Assembly: GCF_963678635.1 (NCBI RefSeq) | Contig: NC_087062.1 | Span: 59,809,584 to 59,871,583, forward strand | DNA from: Symsagittifera roscoffensis | Lineage: Eukaryota; Xenacoelomorpha; Acoela; Convolutidae | Reading direction: 5' to 3' | DNA length: 62,000 bases | In this document: in pieces, positions 51,142 to 61,286 of the stretch | Numbering within the stretch: position 1 is the stretch's first letter | Layout: each line of letters starts with the position of its first letter | Translations under genes and position numbers: made by a program | The notes under the pieces: generated by a model | The model's database searches: none | The model's input: only the letters and a program-made list of their open reading frames with translations | Told to the model about the DNA's origin: nothing

Positions 51142-51951
51142 TCACGTGCCTGTTTTATGTTCTGTTTTTATTTTCTTGTTGCTGGCCAAAGACAAAGTTG
51201 ACGAGGCTGTCTGCAGCTTAGAGGAGTTAACGTTTGCTGTGATATTCAAGCTTGAGTTGGCTTTCTGAGTTTGAGATAGGTTAGCGGCTGCCGTTGACGT
51301 GCCTGACCTCTTTGGCATTGGGACTAGTCCACGCACACAGCTGATTTTATGGCTGTGGCTCTTCGAGATGTTAGACAAGCAGCCAAACTTTTCCCCAGTC
51401 AAATAAAAATCGGTTCGGAATTTTCGCTCAACTAGCAAATAATTTTTAACATTCTGGTTGAATTGACAGAAGTCAAATCTGTCATTGATAATGATATTTG
51501 GAAATCTAAATGTTTGTAGATCTGCATGCGGAAAGTTCGATATTGGCGTCCGCTGTGTCTTGTCGCCCAAAAACTTAACAGAATTTGCCAGAAAATAATT
51601 TGATGGTCTTTCGCAAGATCTTAGCCGAGCGAAATTGTCAAGACGGTCGAATAATTCAAGAGTTAAACTGACGCTATTTCCAATTCCAAAGAATTCAACC
51701 CAATTATTGATGTTACATGGGCTTTTCAAACTGCATGTGACCGAATCCTTTCCGAAGCTTTCAACAGATTGTAATGGACAACGCAGGACCTCGCGTTTCT
51801 CATCTAATCCCCTGAAAACGGTTTCTGTCATTATATTAATGTTTTTGATTAATCCACTTCCTTTCACTTGATAAGTCACTTCCGTCGAAAATGACGTGAC
51901 TTTTTTGAGTAAATTGACGTCACCTACGCACTTGAAAAACGAAATATGCAA
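51142..51951 (-). CDS. Unknown protein, last or only exon
   Basis: An open frame of about 270 codons. There is no ATG before residue 41 (MTETVFRGLDE). An in-frame stop lies at about 51970, so either translation starts at Met41 (229 residues) or an upstream exon joins at an acceptor such as TTTTCGATAG near 51955. The sequence has mixed composition with a Ser/Asn/Lys-rich tail (SSTLSLASNKKIKTEHKTGT), possibly a nuclear-localising end. I do not recognise the family. AATAAA follows the stop by 20 nt (51122-51117), and HIPK begins 184 nt downstream on the same strand. Confidence 0.55.
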   Translation of the reverse strand: MHISFFKCVGDVNLLKKVTSFSTEVTYQVKGSGLIKNINIMTETVFRGLDEKREVLRCPLQSVESFGKDSVTCSLKSPCNINNWVEFFGIGNSVSLTLELFDRLDNFARLRSCERPSNYFLANSVKFLGDKTQRTPISNFPHADLQTFRFPNIIINDRFDFCQFNQNVKNYLLVERKFRTDFYLTGEKFGCLSNISKSHSHKISCVRGLVPMPKRSGTSTAAANLSQTQKANSSLNITANVNSSKLQTASSTLSLASNKKIKTEHKTGT

Positions 51952-53356
51952 TTCTATCGAAAACGGGTACTGTTATATCTGTACCACACAATATTGTCAT
52001 GTTATCTTCTTGATTCCCGAACAAACTGTTCTAAGTTGATCACAAATTCGTCAATAAAATAAACACACCAGTCCTGAATAACTGATAAAAAAATATCCTT
52101 GACATTGATCCCTACGGAATGAAAGTAAGCGAGTAAGATTCTATTTTACTATCAAACTGACTCTCTTTCGAAAATTATAAGAAATACTATTCAATTCATC
52201 AAAATTGTTACTTCAAGGAAAATCAAAATTACAAAAGTTGAACTCTATGCAGCGCGGAGCCTCGAAAAAGGCAAGTAAAAAGCTAATCAAAATTACAAAA
52301 CTTAACTCTATGCAGAGCGGAGCCTCGAAAAAGGCAAGTTGAATCTTCGCCTCGAAAAAGGCAAAGATTCAGCTTGCTTAAACTAACAACAAATAACTTA
52401 AAAACAAGCACTTTGGTGATTCAAGTCAGAAAAAAGAATGGTCAATTAATACGAAGATGGGACAGAATGTTTCATCATTGCCGAAAGAAAAAGTTGAAGA
52501 AAACATTTTAATTGAATTTTGTTTCAGTGTTTTTCGACTGTGAAAGACGGTTGTGCAATACAGTTTTACACAGAGCCGAAACAGAGCTGCACACCTCTTG
52601 CAATACAATATACACAGAGAATGGCACAGCCAGCCGAAAGCTACCAATGACCAAAAAAAACTAAGACAAAATCCATCGAACGTTAACTATTCAGCCAAAA
52701 CTTGGTTACATGCCCGTGAAGCCAGGAAAAAATACTTTTGAAATTCCAAGAAACTCCCCCGAAGCACACAAAAGCCTATTCTTTTCAAACAATGTGAAGT
52801 TAGGCATTAAGATGAAACATAAATCAATATGACATTAATTTGAACCTAGTAAGAACCAAATTTCTCATGTAAGACAAAAATTAAGAAAATAATTAACCAA
52901 AAGCCATGCGACCGAAAAAACAGACATCTGTTTCCGTACTTTCTTTACTAACAGAAACGGTTGGTGCGTGAAAACCAAAAACCTAAACTATATTTACACT
53001 GCACAAAATTGAATTCAAAGAACCATTTACAACAAAAGCAAAGCGTGTATTAGAAAAAATAGAGAAAAATGACTTAAATTGACATTTTAAAAAGTTATTC
53101 TCAAGCTAAATTTTAAACAATGAGCAAAAAATATTTTTTGTTTCGACCAAAAATTTCTTTAGAGCAATTAAGGCTTTTTAAATCCGAGTCTAATGATTCA
53201 AACGGTAAAACCTTACGAGAAATATTGGCTACAAAGCACTTGAACCAAAATAAAAACCAGTAGTTGAGGAAAAACTGATCGAAAATTATACCAAAAAATT
53301 GTGTACTAAATAATGATATTAATTATCATAATCAAGAGGATATCATTAACAAGAGG
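51952..53356. other. No gene recognised; small duplication at 52230-52375
   Basis: Contains a direct repeat ACTCTATGCAGxGCGGAGCC and three copies of GCCTCGAAAAAGGCAA, of which GCCTCGAAAAAGGC forms a small hairpin. Otherwise AT-rich intergenic or 5' intron sequence. Confidence 0.5.
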
Positions 53357-54144
53357 ATGTCACTCAAAAAGCAGTGCGTAAAAATTTGATTAAAAAGCAC
53401 CTATTTAAAAACAAAAACAAACGAAAAAAAATTCATGCGCAAAAAAAAAAATTTTTTTTCTAGAAGAGACTCGGAGAAATAAACCAGAACCTAATAGAAA
53501 AAAACATGAGTTAAACAAGCCGACAGAATTAAGGCAGACACACAATAAGCTGAAAATAATCCGAAACTTGTTCGGAGAGAAAAAACATATGACAAAAACT
53601 TGCAGGTAATACTATCAAATCAATCACGAATCCCACATAAGCCTTAAAAGAAAGATGCATGTGTAACAGTAGTAATTTATCATTTCTAAGATTGTTTTAA
53701 ATCGACAGTTCTTGAGCGAAGTTATGAAGTTTAAAAAGTCGATTTGCAGCATGTCACTCAAAAAGCAGTGCGTAAAAATTTGATTAAAAAACACCTATTT
53801 AAAAACAAAAACAAACGAAAAAAAATTCATGCGCAAAAAAAAGATTTTTTTTCTAGAAGAGACTCGGAGAAATAAACTAGAAACTAATAGAAAAAAACAT
53901 GAGTTAAACAAGCCGACAGAATTAAGGCAGACACACAATAAGCTGAAAAAAAATCCGAAACTTGTTCGGAGAGAAAAAACATATGACAAAAACTTGCAGG
54001 TAATACTATCAAATCAATCACGAATCCCACATAAGCCTTAAAAGAAAGATGCATGTGTAACAGTAGTAATTTATCATTTCTAAGATTGTTTTAAATCGAC
54101 AGTTCTTGAGCGAAGTTATGAAGTTTAAAAAGTCGATTTCATCT
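53357..54144. repeat. Tandem duplication, 2 x 394 bp
   Basis: The unit starting ATGTCACTCAAAAAGCAGTG occurs at 53357 and 53751 with only a few differences (for example a shorter A-tract). Recent. No ORF of note. Confidence 0.9.
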
Positions 54145-55505
54145 TCCGCTTTCCAATTTGGTTCTGATAAATTTTCATACCAGTTGAATGTTTGGCTGAA
54201 TGGGTTTTATTATAATATACCATTAGAAACTTTCTTCTAATTGTTGCCAGAATTTGCACGGTAAAACATCCGGAACCACTTAATAATCGAACCAAACTAA
54301 GTTAAATTAAGTTAATCAGTATTCACAAAACATTAGAGAGAAAATTAGGTTTTTTAATTCTGAGTATTGAAACCAAGGTTTGTTTTGTAATTACAAGTGG
54401 CATCTAATAGTTGTGTCTCATCAGAGTTTGCTTAAAAAATAAACAATACTAAACCACCACCAAATTTTGAAAACTCAAAAAAAAATTAATGACTGCTCGT
54501 ATCAAGGCAGACTCCTACGTATTCGGACTGCATTTTTGAAGTATCTGAAGTTGTTAATGGTTAAATGAACGTTCAAACTTAAGAAAATCATATATTTTTT
54601 TCATAACTTCGCCCATACGAATCGACAGGTAAGAATGGTTAAATGAACGGTCAAACTTAAAGAAAACTTTTTTAACTACATCTTCGCCCATACGAATCGC
54701 CAAGTAAAGAAGTGTTTTTTTAGCTTTAATACTTCTTACTTGCATGTAATACTATCAAAGCAATCACGAATCCTACATAAGCGTTAAAAGAAAGATGCAT
54801 GTGTTACAGTAGTAATTTATCATTTCTACGATTGTTTTGAATCGACAGTTCTTGAGCGAAATTATGAAGTTATTTAAGGGGAAAAAGTCGATTTGATCTT
54901 CCGCTTTTCAATTTGGTTCTGATAAATTTTCATATTAGTTAAATGTTTGGTTGAATGGGCTTTATTATACTATACCATTAGAAATTTTCTTCTAATTGTG
55001 CTGCCAGAATTTGCACGGGAAAACATCCGCACCACTTAATAATCCAACCAAACTAAGTTAAATTAAGTTAATCAGTATTGACAAAACATTATAGAGAAAA
55101 TTAGGTTTTTTAATTCTGAGTATTGAAACCAAGGTTTGTTTTGTAATTACAAGTGGCATCTAATAGTTGTGTCTCATCAGAGTTTGCTTAAATAATAAAC
55201 AAAACTAAACCACCACCAAATTTTCGGAATAAAAACTCAAAAAAAAATTAATGGCTGCTCGTATCAGGGCAGACTCCTACGTATTCTGACTGCATTTTGA
55301 AGTATCTGAAGTTGTTAATGGTTAAATGAACGTTCAAACTTAAGAAAATCATATATATTTTTTCATAACTTCGCCCATACGAATCGACAAGTAAGAATGG
55401 TTAAATGAAGGGTCAAACTTAAAGAAAACTATTTTAACTACATCTTTGCCCATACGAATCGACAAGTAAAGAAGTGATTTTTTAGCTTTATTACTTCTTA
55501 CTTGC
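54001..55505. repeat. Tandem duplication, about 746 bp units
   Basis: The segment from TAATACTATCAAATCAATCA at 54001 recurs at 54747 and ends near 55505 (TACTTCTTACTTGC in both). It overlaps the end of the 394-bp duplication, so the two events are nested. Each unit carries a CTGCTCG-MITE end fragment (54492, 55256) and an internal pair CGCCCATACGAATCGACA. Confidence 0.85.
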
Positions 55506-56390
55506 TCACCGCAGTAAGTTAGTCGGAGCAGCAAAAAAACTTTTTTGGGATCACCTAAATTGCATGAAAAACAATCCTTCCTCGGATAGAATTTTTTCCA
55601 CTCTTTGATAGTGGTCCAAATTAACACTTAAAACCTATTATTCCTTAGACATGAGCGCAAAATTCTGATTTTTGATTTTCTACATCATTTTTCCAAATGG
55701 AGAAAAGGTCCCTTTACGAGCTTTGATTGAGGCATTCAGAATCTATACACCGAGGCTTAACAGAGCTTCGCACCACTTGCCATACGACACAAAAATATCA
55801 TGACAAACAAGCAAACTTGAGACGAAAGCCACCATTCGAAAAAACGTTGAAAGTTTTTGAAAATGTTGAGAAAAGCTAAATCTAACAAATTTTTCACATC
55901 TTTGACTTGAAGGTTTACTTTAAAAAAAGAGAGAAATAAGACAATTGAAAGTTATATTTGCATCGAAACAAAGCGGAAGTGATAATAAAGCCGACAATTT
56001 TTGAGCAGACAGCCATTGGGACAAAAAAAATATTGAATGAGCCCATCAAAAGGATAGCAAAATTGTTTCGCTCATCCAGCGATGCAATAAGCGGATTCCA
56101 CTAAGCCGATTAGTTAGATACACTGAAAATAACTTTTGAGCTGAGTAAACAAAAAAACAACAAGAAAGAATTGATAACGCTTGCTAATAACGTAATAATT
56201 CTGTGAGCATTAAGAATCGGAGCAAAAAACATTGTTTACTCAAGTACCTCAACAAATGGGGCTTTGAAAATGGTATTTAAAAATTTAAAAGAAAACGGAA
56301 CCTTTAAAAGGAGTACGTGCTGCGGAAACTAAGCCAACAAAAATAAACAGACGGACGATAGCCCGAAAAAGTACAAAGCTTCTAAATTTA
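55506..56390. other. No gene recognised
   Basis: AT-rich. Short SINE-body-like phrases (GCCGACAATTTTTGAGCAGAC near 55990) only. Confidence 0.5.
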
Positions 56391-56397
56391 AAAAAAA

Positions 56398-56467
56398 GAT
56401 CCGACCGGATTCGAACTACAACCCCTTGTCATCTCAAGCAGGTCTGTTACCTCTACGCCATCAGAGC
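56398..56467 (-). repeat. tRNA-like SINE head or tRNA pseudogene with Pol III signals
   Basis: Minus strand: perfect A box TGGCGTAGAGG (56460-56450), B box AGTTCGAATCC (56417-56407, one off consensus), a 7-bp acceptor-like stem GCTCTGA/TCGGATC with one mismatch and one wobble, and a T7-T8 terminator right after (56397-56391). The D and T stems do not pair well, so it is not a working tRNA. It is probably a SINE head. Confidence 0.65.
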
Positions 56468-57029
56468 TAAAATATTTATTGGTTTTGAATTTATCACGTA
56501 GCAAGATGAATCACGCAAACTTTTGTGAACAAAGTTGTTTACGAGAAAAATCTTGTAAACAGTTGCAATACCCTTGCTTATCGTTATCGCAACGGTAAAG
56601 ATATTAAAAGATAATTTTGGTAAAAGAAACAATGACCCAATTACTAATACTTATCGTACAAAATGCTCAATCGATAAATAGTCTAACCAAGGAGTCAATT
56701 TTTACAAAAACCAAAAGTTTATCATAAAAAATGAACGCTCATTTGTGAAGGTTTTCTCAAAAGTTTCCTTCAGGTAAAAAAAATTAACAATGAGCAAAAT
56801 CATAAATCACACATTAAATTGAAATAAAACTAATAGATTTTTTAGTACAAGGTGCAAAATCACTTTTAAAGATCACATAGCCAACAGACAGTTGGAAAAA
56901 TGGTGTCAATGAACTTGAAGATAAAAAATGTTTTTTTTTTAAACTGTCATCTTTCGAGTTTCAAACATTATAGTACTTAAAAACTCTTTGAATTTCATGA
57001 ATATTTGATGACATAGAGGCAAAGTTTCG

Positions 57030-57190
57030 CTTCGCAAACACCAGCAAAAACACGTCAGAAAGCAGCTCTATAAAAAGCAAAAAAGAAAAAGAAATAAGAC
57101 TCGAATTAGCAAAATTCGGCTACGTCAGAGATTCGAAAATCGAACCTGCGATCTAGAGATTATGAGTTACTCACGCTAAACAATTAACAA
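57030..57190 (-). repeat. SINE-like repeat with tRNA-like promoter boxes
   Basis: The minus strand has GGTTCGATTTT (57146-57136) as B box and TAGCGTGAG (57179-57171) as A box. The left body matches 35735-35895. Confidence 0.55.
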
Positions 57191-57303
57191 ATTTTGGTAC
57201 AAATAGTCCAACGGGATAAAGCTGAGTCAAACTAAAAAAAATTCATTCAGCTTAGAAATCTAAAAAAGAAAATCTACTTTGGAAGTCATTCGTATTTTAT
57301 CAA

Positions 57304-58433
57304 GGCAAAACAGGAGAACATTTTCACATACGAACAAGGATAGCCAAATACTCTGCAAGTAGCAAAGAATGTTCCAACCAGTCTCAAAAAAAAATTCCAA
57401 TTAGTGTAGTTTTTTCTGCTTGGTGTGATAAAGGAATCTGAGCTAAAAAGTAGAGCTTAGACAATTTCGTCAGTCAAGTAAAATATGCAAATTGGAAAAC
57501 AATTTTGAAGACAAAAACAAGAAAAACAAGTTTTTGATTCCTAAAATGAAGCTAAAAACCCCAAAAACTAACTTCATCAGAGTAAAACTAGATTTTCAAA
57601 GCTTAAATTAAGCATAAATAAGCTAATGTAAGCCTGCTCACTCGCTCGAAATCAGACGAAAAATCAAAAATTTCAAACCGGTTTTTCTCGACACCGGGAA
57701 AACTTTTATGATTCCTTGATGTCGTTCGAATCACGACTGAAAGGGCTTTTATATGATATGTCACTCAACCCAGTCCGATCATTTTTTGTGGTACCTGATT
57801 TTGCGTGGAAAGCAAAAAGAAGAAAAAAACTAAAACACACCCGAATGCAAAGTTCCTCCCCAATTTGAGGCAAAACAGGAGAACCTTTTCACATACGAAC
57901 AAGGATAGCCAAATACTCTGCAAGTAGCAAAGAATGTTCCTACCAGTCTCAAAAAAAAATCCAATTAGTGTAGTTTTTTCTGCTTGGTGTGATAAAGGAA
58001 TCTGAGCTAAAAAGTAGAGCTTAGACAATTTCGTCAGTCAAGTAAAATATGCAAATTGGAAAACAATTTTGAAGACAAAAACAAGAAAAACAAGTTTTTG
58101 ATTCCTAAAATGAAGCTAAAAACTCCAAAAACTAACTTCATCAGAGTAAAACTAGATTTTCAAAGCTTAAATTAAGCATAAATAAGCTAATGTAAGCCTG
58201 CTCACTCGCTCGAAATCAGACGAAAAATCAAAAATTTCAAACCGGTTTTTCTCGACACCGGGAAAACTTTTATGATTCCTTGATGTCGTTCGAATCACGA
58301 CTGAAAGGGCTTTTATATGATATGTCACTCAACCCAGTCCGATCATTTTTTGTGGTACCTGATTTTGCGTGGAAAGCAAAAAGAAGAAAAAAACTAAAAC
58401 ACACCCGAATGCAAAGTTCCTCCCCAATTTGAA
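57304..58433. repeat. Tandem duplication, 2 x 565 bp
   Basis: 57304-57868 and 57869-58433 are nearly identical (a handful of substitutions and one indel), so duplication is recent. The unit belongs to a dispersed family with diverged copies at 25610 and 35190. Its ends carry GAATCACGACTGAAAGGGCT. The minus-strand ORFs in both units are the same non-coding sequence twice. Confidence 0.92.
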
Positions 58434-58557
58434 TGGTCAAACAATTAAAAAAATCGCGCTCATAAGACATGCTAAATCTTGTTTAAAACATAAACTATAA
58501 AACCATAAGTTAATGTATACTTGCAAAAACCTTTGATATATAGAAGAAAAAATACAA

Positions 58558-59427
58558 TCATCGCATCATCTCCTTTTCAAAAATAGTGTGGTATTCTTCA
58601 TTCAAATCAAATTTTAGCACTGTTTTGTTGGGCATATTTACAACCATTCCAGGATTAAGTCCAAAAAAAATTTGGCGGGGGTTTTTCGCCACGTTACCGA
58701 AAGATGGTCTCGAGGTGCCGTCAAACCCGAATTTCTTCCCAAGGCGGACTCTTGCATCCAGTAGTTCTTTTTCGTTACATAAGTAACCTCTGACCTCTGG
58801 ATTCGTGTAATAATTTATCAGAGACTTGGGAGGTGCAAGGCGAGGAGGTATAGGTGAACCAGATGAAAAAAAATCAGAAGGCGGGCGTAGACATCGTAAT
58901 GCATTCGAGTCATAGTAAGAAGTAATGAGACATCCGCCTACTCTTTCGATGGCAGCAATTATTTGCTCACTTGCACCGGACTCTACGTGCTGCACTTCGA
59001 TGAAAACTTTACTTCTAAAATTTTCGACTCCATCGAGAGTAAGCTGAAAACCGTCTACAGGATTGACATTTTTGAAAATATTTAGCGACATTATTTTACC
59101 AAAATCTATAGGTTTACTAGGGTCAATAACGTTCATATCAACTAAATTCTGAAGGCAGAACAAGGAAATTGGATAGTATTCGTTTCGGTCATCTTGATAC
59201 TTGTAATACGGATACTTCGGAGTTCTTATGTTCAGCGGAGTCCGACCTTTAACATGCCCTAATGGTGGAAAATTACTCCGCTTCAGCCTATCTCCTCTGC
59301 CATAGTTCGGTCTCTGTGCTTTTTTTATCTTCATTTCTGGAATTGCTTCAAGACACTGAACTGTAATTCGGGGACTATCTCGGATGAGAGATAGTGCTCT
59401 TTCAGACACGCTTTTTAGCGAGTGCAT
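58558..59427 (-). CDS. MRPL15: Mitochondrial large ribosomal subunit protein uL15m
   Basis: A nuclear-encoded protein of the mitochondrial 39S subunit. The ATG at 59427 gives 289 residues. The frame extends 7 codons upstream only to a GTG. Diagnostic segments in order: GRGDRLKRSNFPPLG (loop region binding 23S-like rRNA), TPLNIRTPKY, LQNLVDMNVIDPSKPIDF, the uL15 core ending ERVGGCLITSYYDSNALRC, INYYTNPEVRGYL, and the mitochondrial C-terminal extension RQIFFGLNPGMVVNM. Vertebrate MRPL15 is about 296 residues, so it is complete. The N-terminus is basic and hydroxylated, fitting a mitochondrial presequence. Single exon. Confidence 0.95.
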   Translation of the reverse strand: MHSLKSVSERALSLIRDSPRITVQCLEAIPEMKIKKAQRPNYGRGDRLKRSNFPPLGHVKGRTPLNIRTPKYPYYKYQDDRNEYYPISLFCLQNLVDMNVIDPSKPIDFGKIMSLNIFKNVNPVDGFQLTLDGVENFRSKVFIEVQHVESGASEQIIAAIERVGGCLITSYYDSNALRCLRPPSDFFSSGSPIPPRLAPPKSLINYYTNPEVRGYLCNEKELLDARVRLGKKFGFDGTSRPSFGNVAKNPRQIFFGLNPGMVVNMPNKTVLKFDLNEEYHTIFEKEMMR

Positions 59428-59705
59428 TTTTTCTGAAGAAATTAACACTCAGTCAAATAGTGCAGAAATATCCCAACTAGAAACAACTAATTCACATGTA
59501 GCTTCCTCAGATGTAAAAATACAGAAAGGTGGTTTGTTTTATTAACGAGTACTCCCTGAATTATGGTTTGATCCCTTGAAACTTCAACAGCAAACGACCT
59601 CTTTTTTCTGGAATTTCAATTTGCCATGATAGGTAATTACTATTCTGTGTTGCCAAGAGCAAAGCGCTACTTGAGTTCGAATAATTTACTTTAGAAAATA
59701 CTGGT
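59428..59705. other. MRPL15 upstream region
   Basis: About 280 bp between the MRPL15 start and the Penelope-like element, expected to contain the promoter. No specific site recognised. Confidence 0.45.
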
Positions 59706-59758
59706 TTAGCCTAATTGTTGTGATAAATATAAGAAATTTAAAATGTTATTTCAAACGT

Positions 59759-59783
59759 TTTCGCACATTATGTGCATCATCAG
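59759..59783 (-). ncRNA. Hammerhead-like core (candidate)
   Basis: Minus strand reads CTGATGA, a stem GCACA/TGTGC with a 3-nt loop, then GAAA, in the order of a hammerhead catalytic core. One U is unpaired between CTGATGA and the stem, and I cannot pair a convincing stem I with a cleavage site. Hammerhead ribozymes are known in Penelope-like elements. Confidence 0.35.
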
Positions 59784-60230
59784 GATTAAAATTTTTTACA
59801 ATATTTACAAAACGATCAAAGATCTGAAAAATGAGAAACATGTCTTAAAAGGCTCTAAAACTTTTTAATCAATCAAATTTAAACAACTGTACTTTCATAA
59901 TATAATTACGTAATCATGAATAACATTTTCCTATAATTTCTGAGATTTTTTAGTTTTTGTTCTTTCATGGTTATAAAATTTTGATTTGGGAATATTTTTG
60001 ATTCTGACATGTCAGTTTTTTATTTTTTAGCCATGTTATACATAGACTATAAATTTAGTGTTAATTCCCGGCTCCTGAATTCATCGCGTGTGTTGATCTT
60101 TGGCCTCTCCCTCCAAATATGCAATCCTCTTGTGTCAGTAGCTTATGAGTGTTAACTGTTTGGTCTATAATCTCTGACTTCAGCTCAGCAGTACCGCCTA
60201 CCTCCTTATTACATTCTAACACGTGTTGCC

Positions 60231-60485
60231 TTACTGGGAGTCTCCTTTGCGGTGTTCATCGACCCTCGTGGCTAAATGTCGGACTGTCTGGCCGACATAG
60301 GTGGAGTTACATCCACTACATGTAAGCTTGTACACCACTTTGGATCTCGGTTCACGAGCAAAGGGAGTTTTGAGGGATGGTAAGCATGTTTTCAATTCTC
60401 TTGTTGTAAAAATTATTTGTGCCCCGATTATAAGCCTGAATTCATCGCGTGTGTTGATCTTCGGCCTCTCCCTCCAAATATGCAA
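60231..60485 (-). pseudogene. GIY-YIG endonuclease fragment, unit 1
   Basis: Encodes RELKTCLPSLKTPF, then KVVYKLTCSGCNSTYVGQTV and RHLATRVDEHRKGDS, the N-terminal half of a GIY-YIG nuclease as in Penelope-like elements (YVGQT in the YIG position, catalytic-type Arg following). The frame stops after GDSQ. The continuation PVRQHVLECNKEVGG is in the -1 frame and runs to a stop at 60061. Confidence 0.75.
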
Positions 60486-60591
60486 TCCTCTTGTGTCAGT
60501 AGCTTATGAGTGTTAACTGTTTGGTCTATAATCTCTGACTTCAGCTCAGCAGTACCGCCTACCTCCTTATTACATTCTAACACGTGTTGCC

Positions 60592-60846
60592 TTACTGGGA
60601 GTCTCCTTTGCGGTGTTCATCGACCCTCGTGGCTAAATGTCGGACTGTCTGACCGACATAGGTGGAGTTACATCCACTACATGTAAGCTTGTACACCACT
60701 TTGGATCTCGGTTCACGAGCAAAGGGAGTTTTGAGGGATGGTAAGCATGTTTTCAATTCTCTTGTTGTAAAAATTATTTGTGCCCCGATTATAAGCCTGA
60801 ATTCATCGCGTGTGTTGATCTTCGGCCTCTCCCTCCAAATATGCAA
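60592..60846 (-). pseudogene. GIY-YIG endonuclease fragment, unit 2
   Basis: Same protein segment as unit 1, with the same frame break after GDSQ. Differs by silent or single changes. Confidence 0.75.
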
Positions 60847-60952
60847 TCCTCTTGTGTCAGTAGCTTATGAGTGTTAACTGTTTGGTCTATAATCTCTGAC
60901 TTCAGCTCAGCAGTACCGCCTACCTCCTTATTACATTCTAACACGTGTTGCC

Positions 60953-61285
60953 TTACTGGGAGTCTCCTTTGCGGTGTTCATCGACCCTCGTGGCTAAATG
61001 TCGGACTGTCTGGCCGACATAGGTGGAGTTACATCCACTACATGTAAGCTTGTACACCACTTTGGATCTCGGTTCACGAGCAAAGGGAGTTTTGAGGGAT
61101 GGTAAGCATGTTTTCAATTCTCTTGTTGTAAAAATTATTTGTGCCCCGAATATAAGCCGAACCTTTGCACATAACAGTTGAGATGGATTGTCTCGATATT
61201 GCACTGTAAGAAGGGGTGGTGAGTCTTTCAACCATTTATCATTTCTCGATTCTGATGCCTTCACCTCTAATTTTTTCCCCCTCAA
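60953..61285 (-). pseudogene. GIY-YIG endonuclease fragment, unit 3 with extra upstream sequence
   Basis: As units 1 and 2, but preceded by about 40 codons (to LLTVQYRDNPSQLLCAKV) not found in the other units. This is therefore the original copy joined to the rest of the element. It carries the same frame break. It ends at the hAT insertion. Confidence 0.7.
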
Positions 61286-61286
61286 T

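Larger units (their letters stand above)
60074..61156. repeat. Tandem triplication, 3 x 361 bp, of a GIY-YIG endonuclease segment
   Basis: Units 60074-60434, 60435-60795 and 60796-61156 are almost identical (only single-base differences such as T/C at the CTTTGG/CTTCGG site). The unit start GAATTCATCGCGTG is followed by the EN coding strand in reverse. Very recent expansion. Confidence 0.93.
59706..61286 (-). mobile_element. 3' part of a Penelope-like element, rearranged
   Basis: Minus-strand remnant of a Penelope-like retroelement: a GIY-YIG endonuclease region present three times in tandem, then a stop (60063-60061), a 3' region with a hammerhead-like core (59783-59759), and a terminus reading TTTATCACAACAATTAGGC (59727-59709). 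The reverse transcriptase is absent, since the upstream side is cut by a hAT insertion at 61287. Identification rests on the endonuclease sequence. Confidence 0.75.

Noticed and set aside
56398-56467. A functional tRNA gene
   Set aside because: The A and B boxes are good, but the D and T stems do not pair and the acceptor has a mismatch.
57765-58470. Two similar minus-strand ORFs as a duplicated gene
   Set aside because: They are the same non-coding repeat read twice in a 565-bp tandem duplication, without domain or splice context.
60301-60877. Repeated plus-strand ORFs of 71 codons
   Set aside because: They are antisense to the GIY-YIG segment and identical only because the unit is triplicated.
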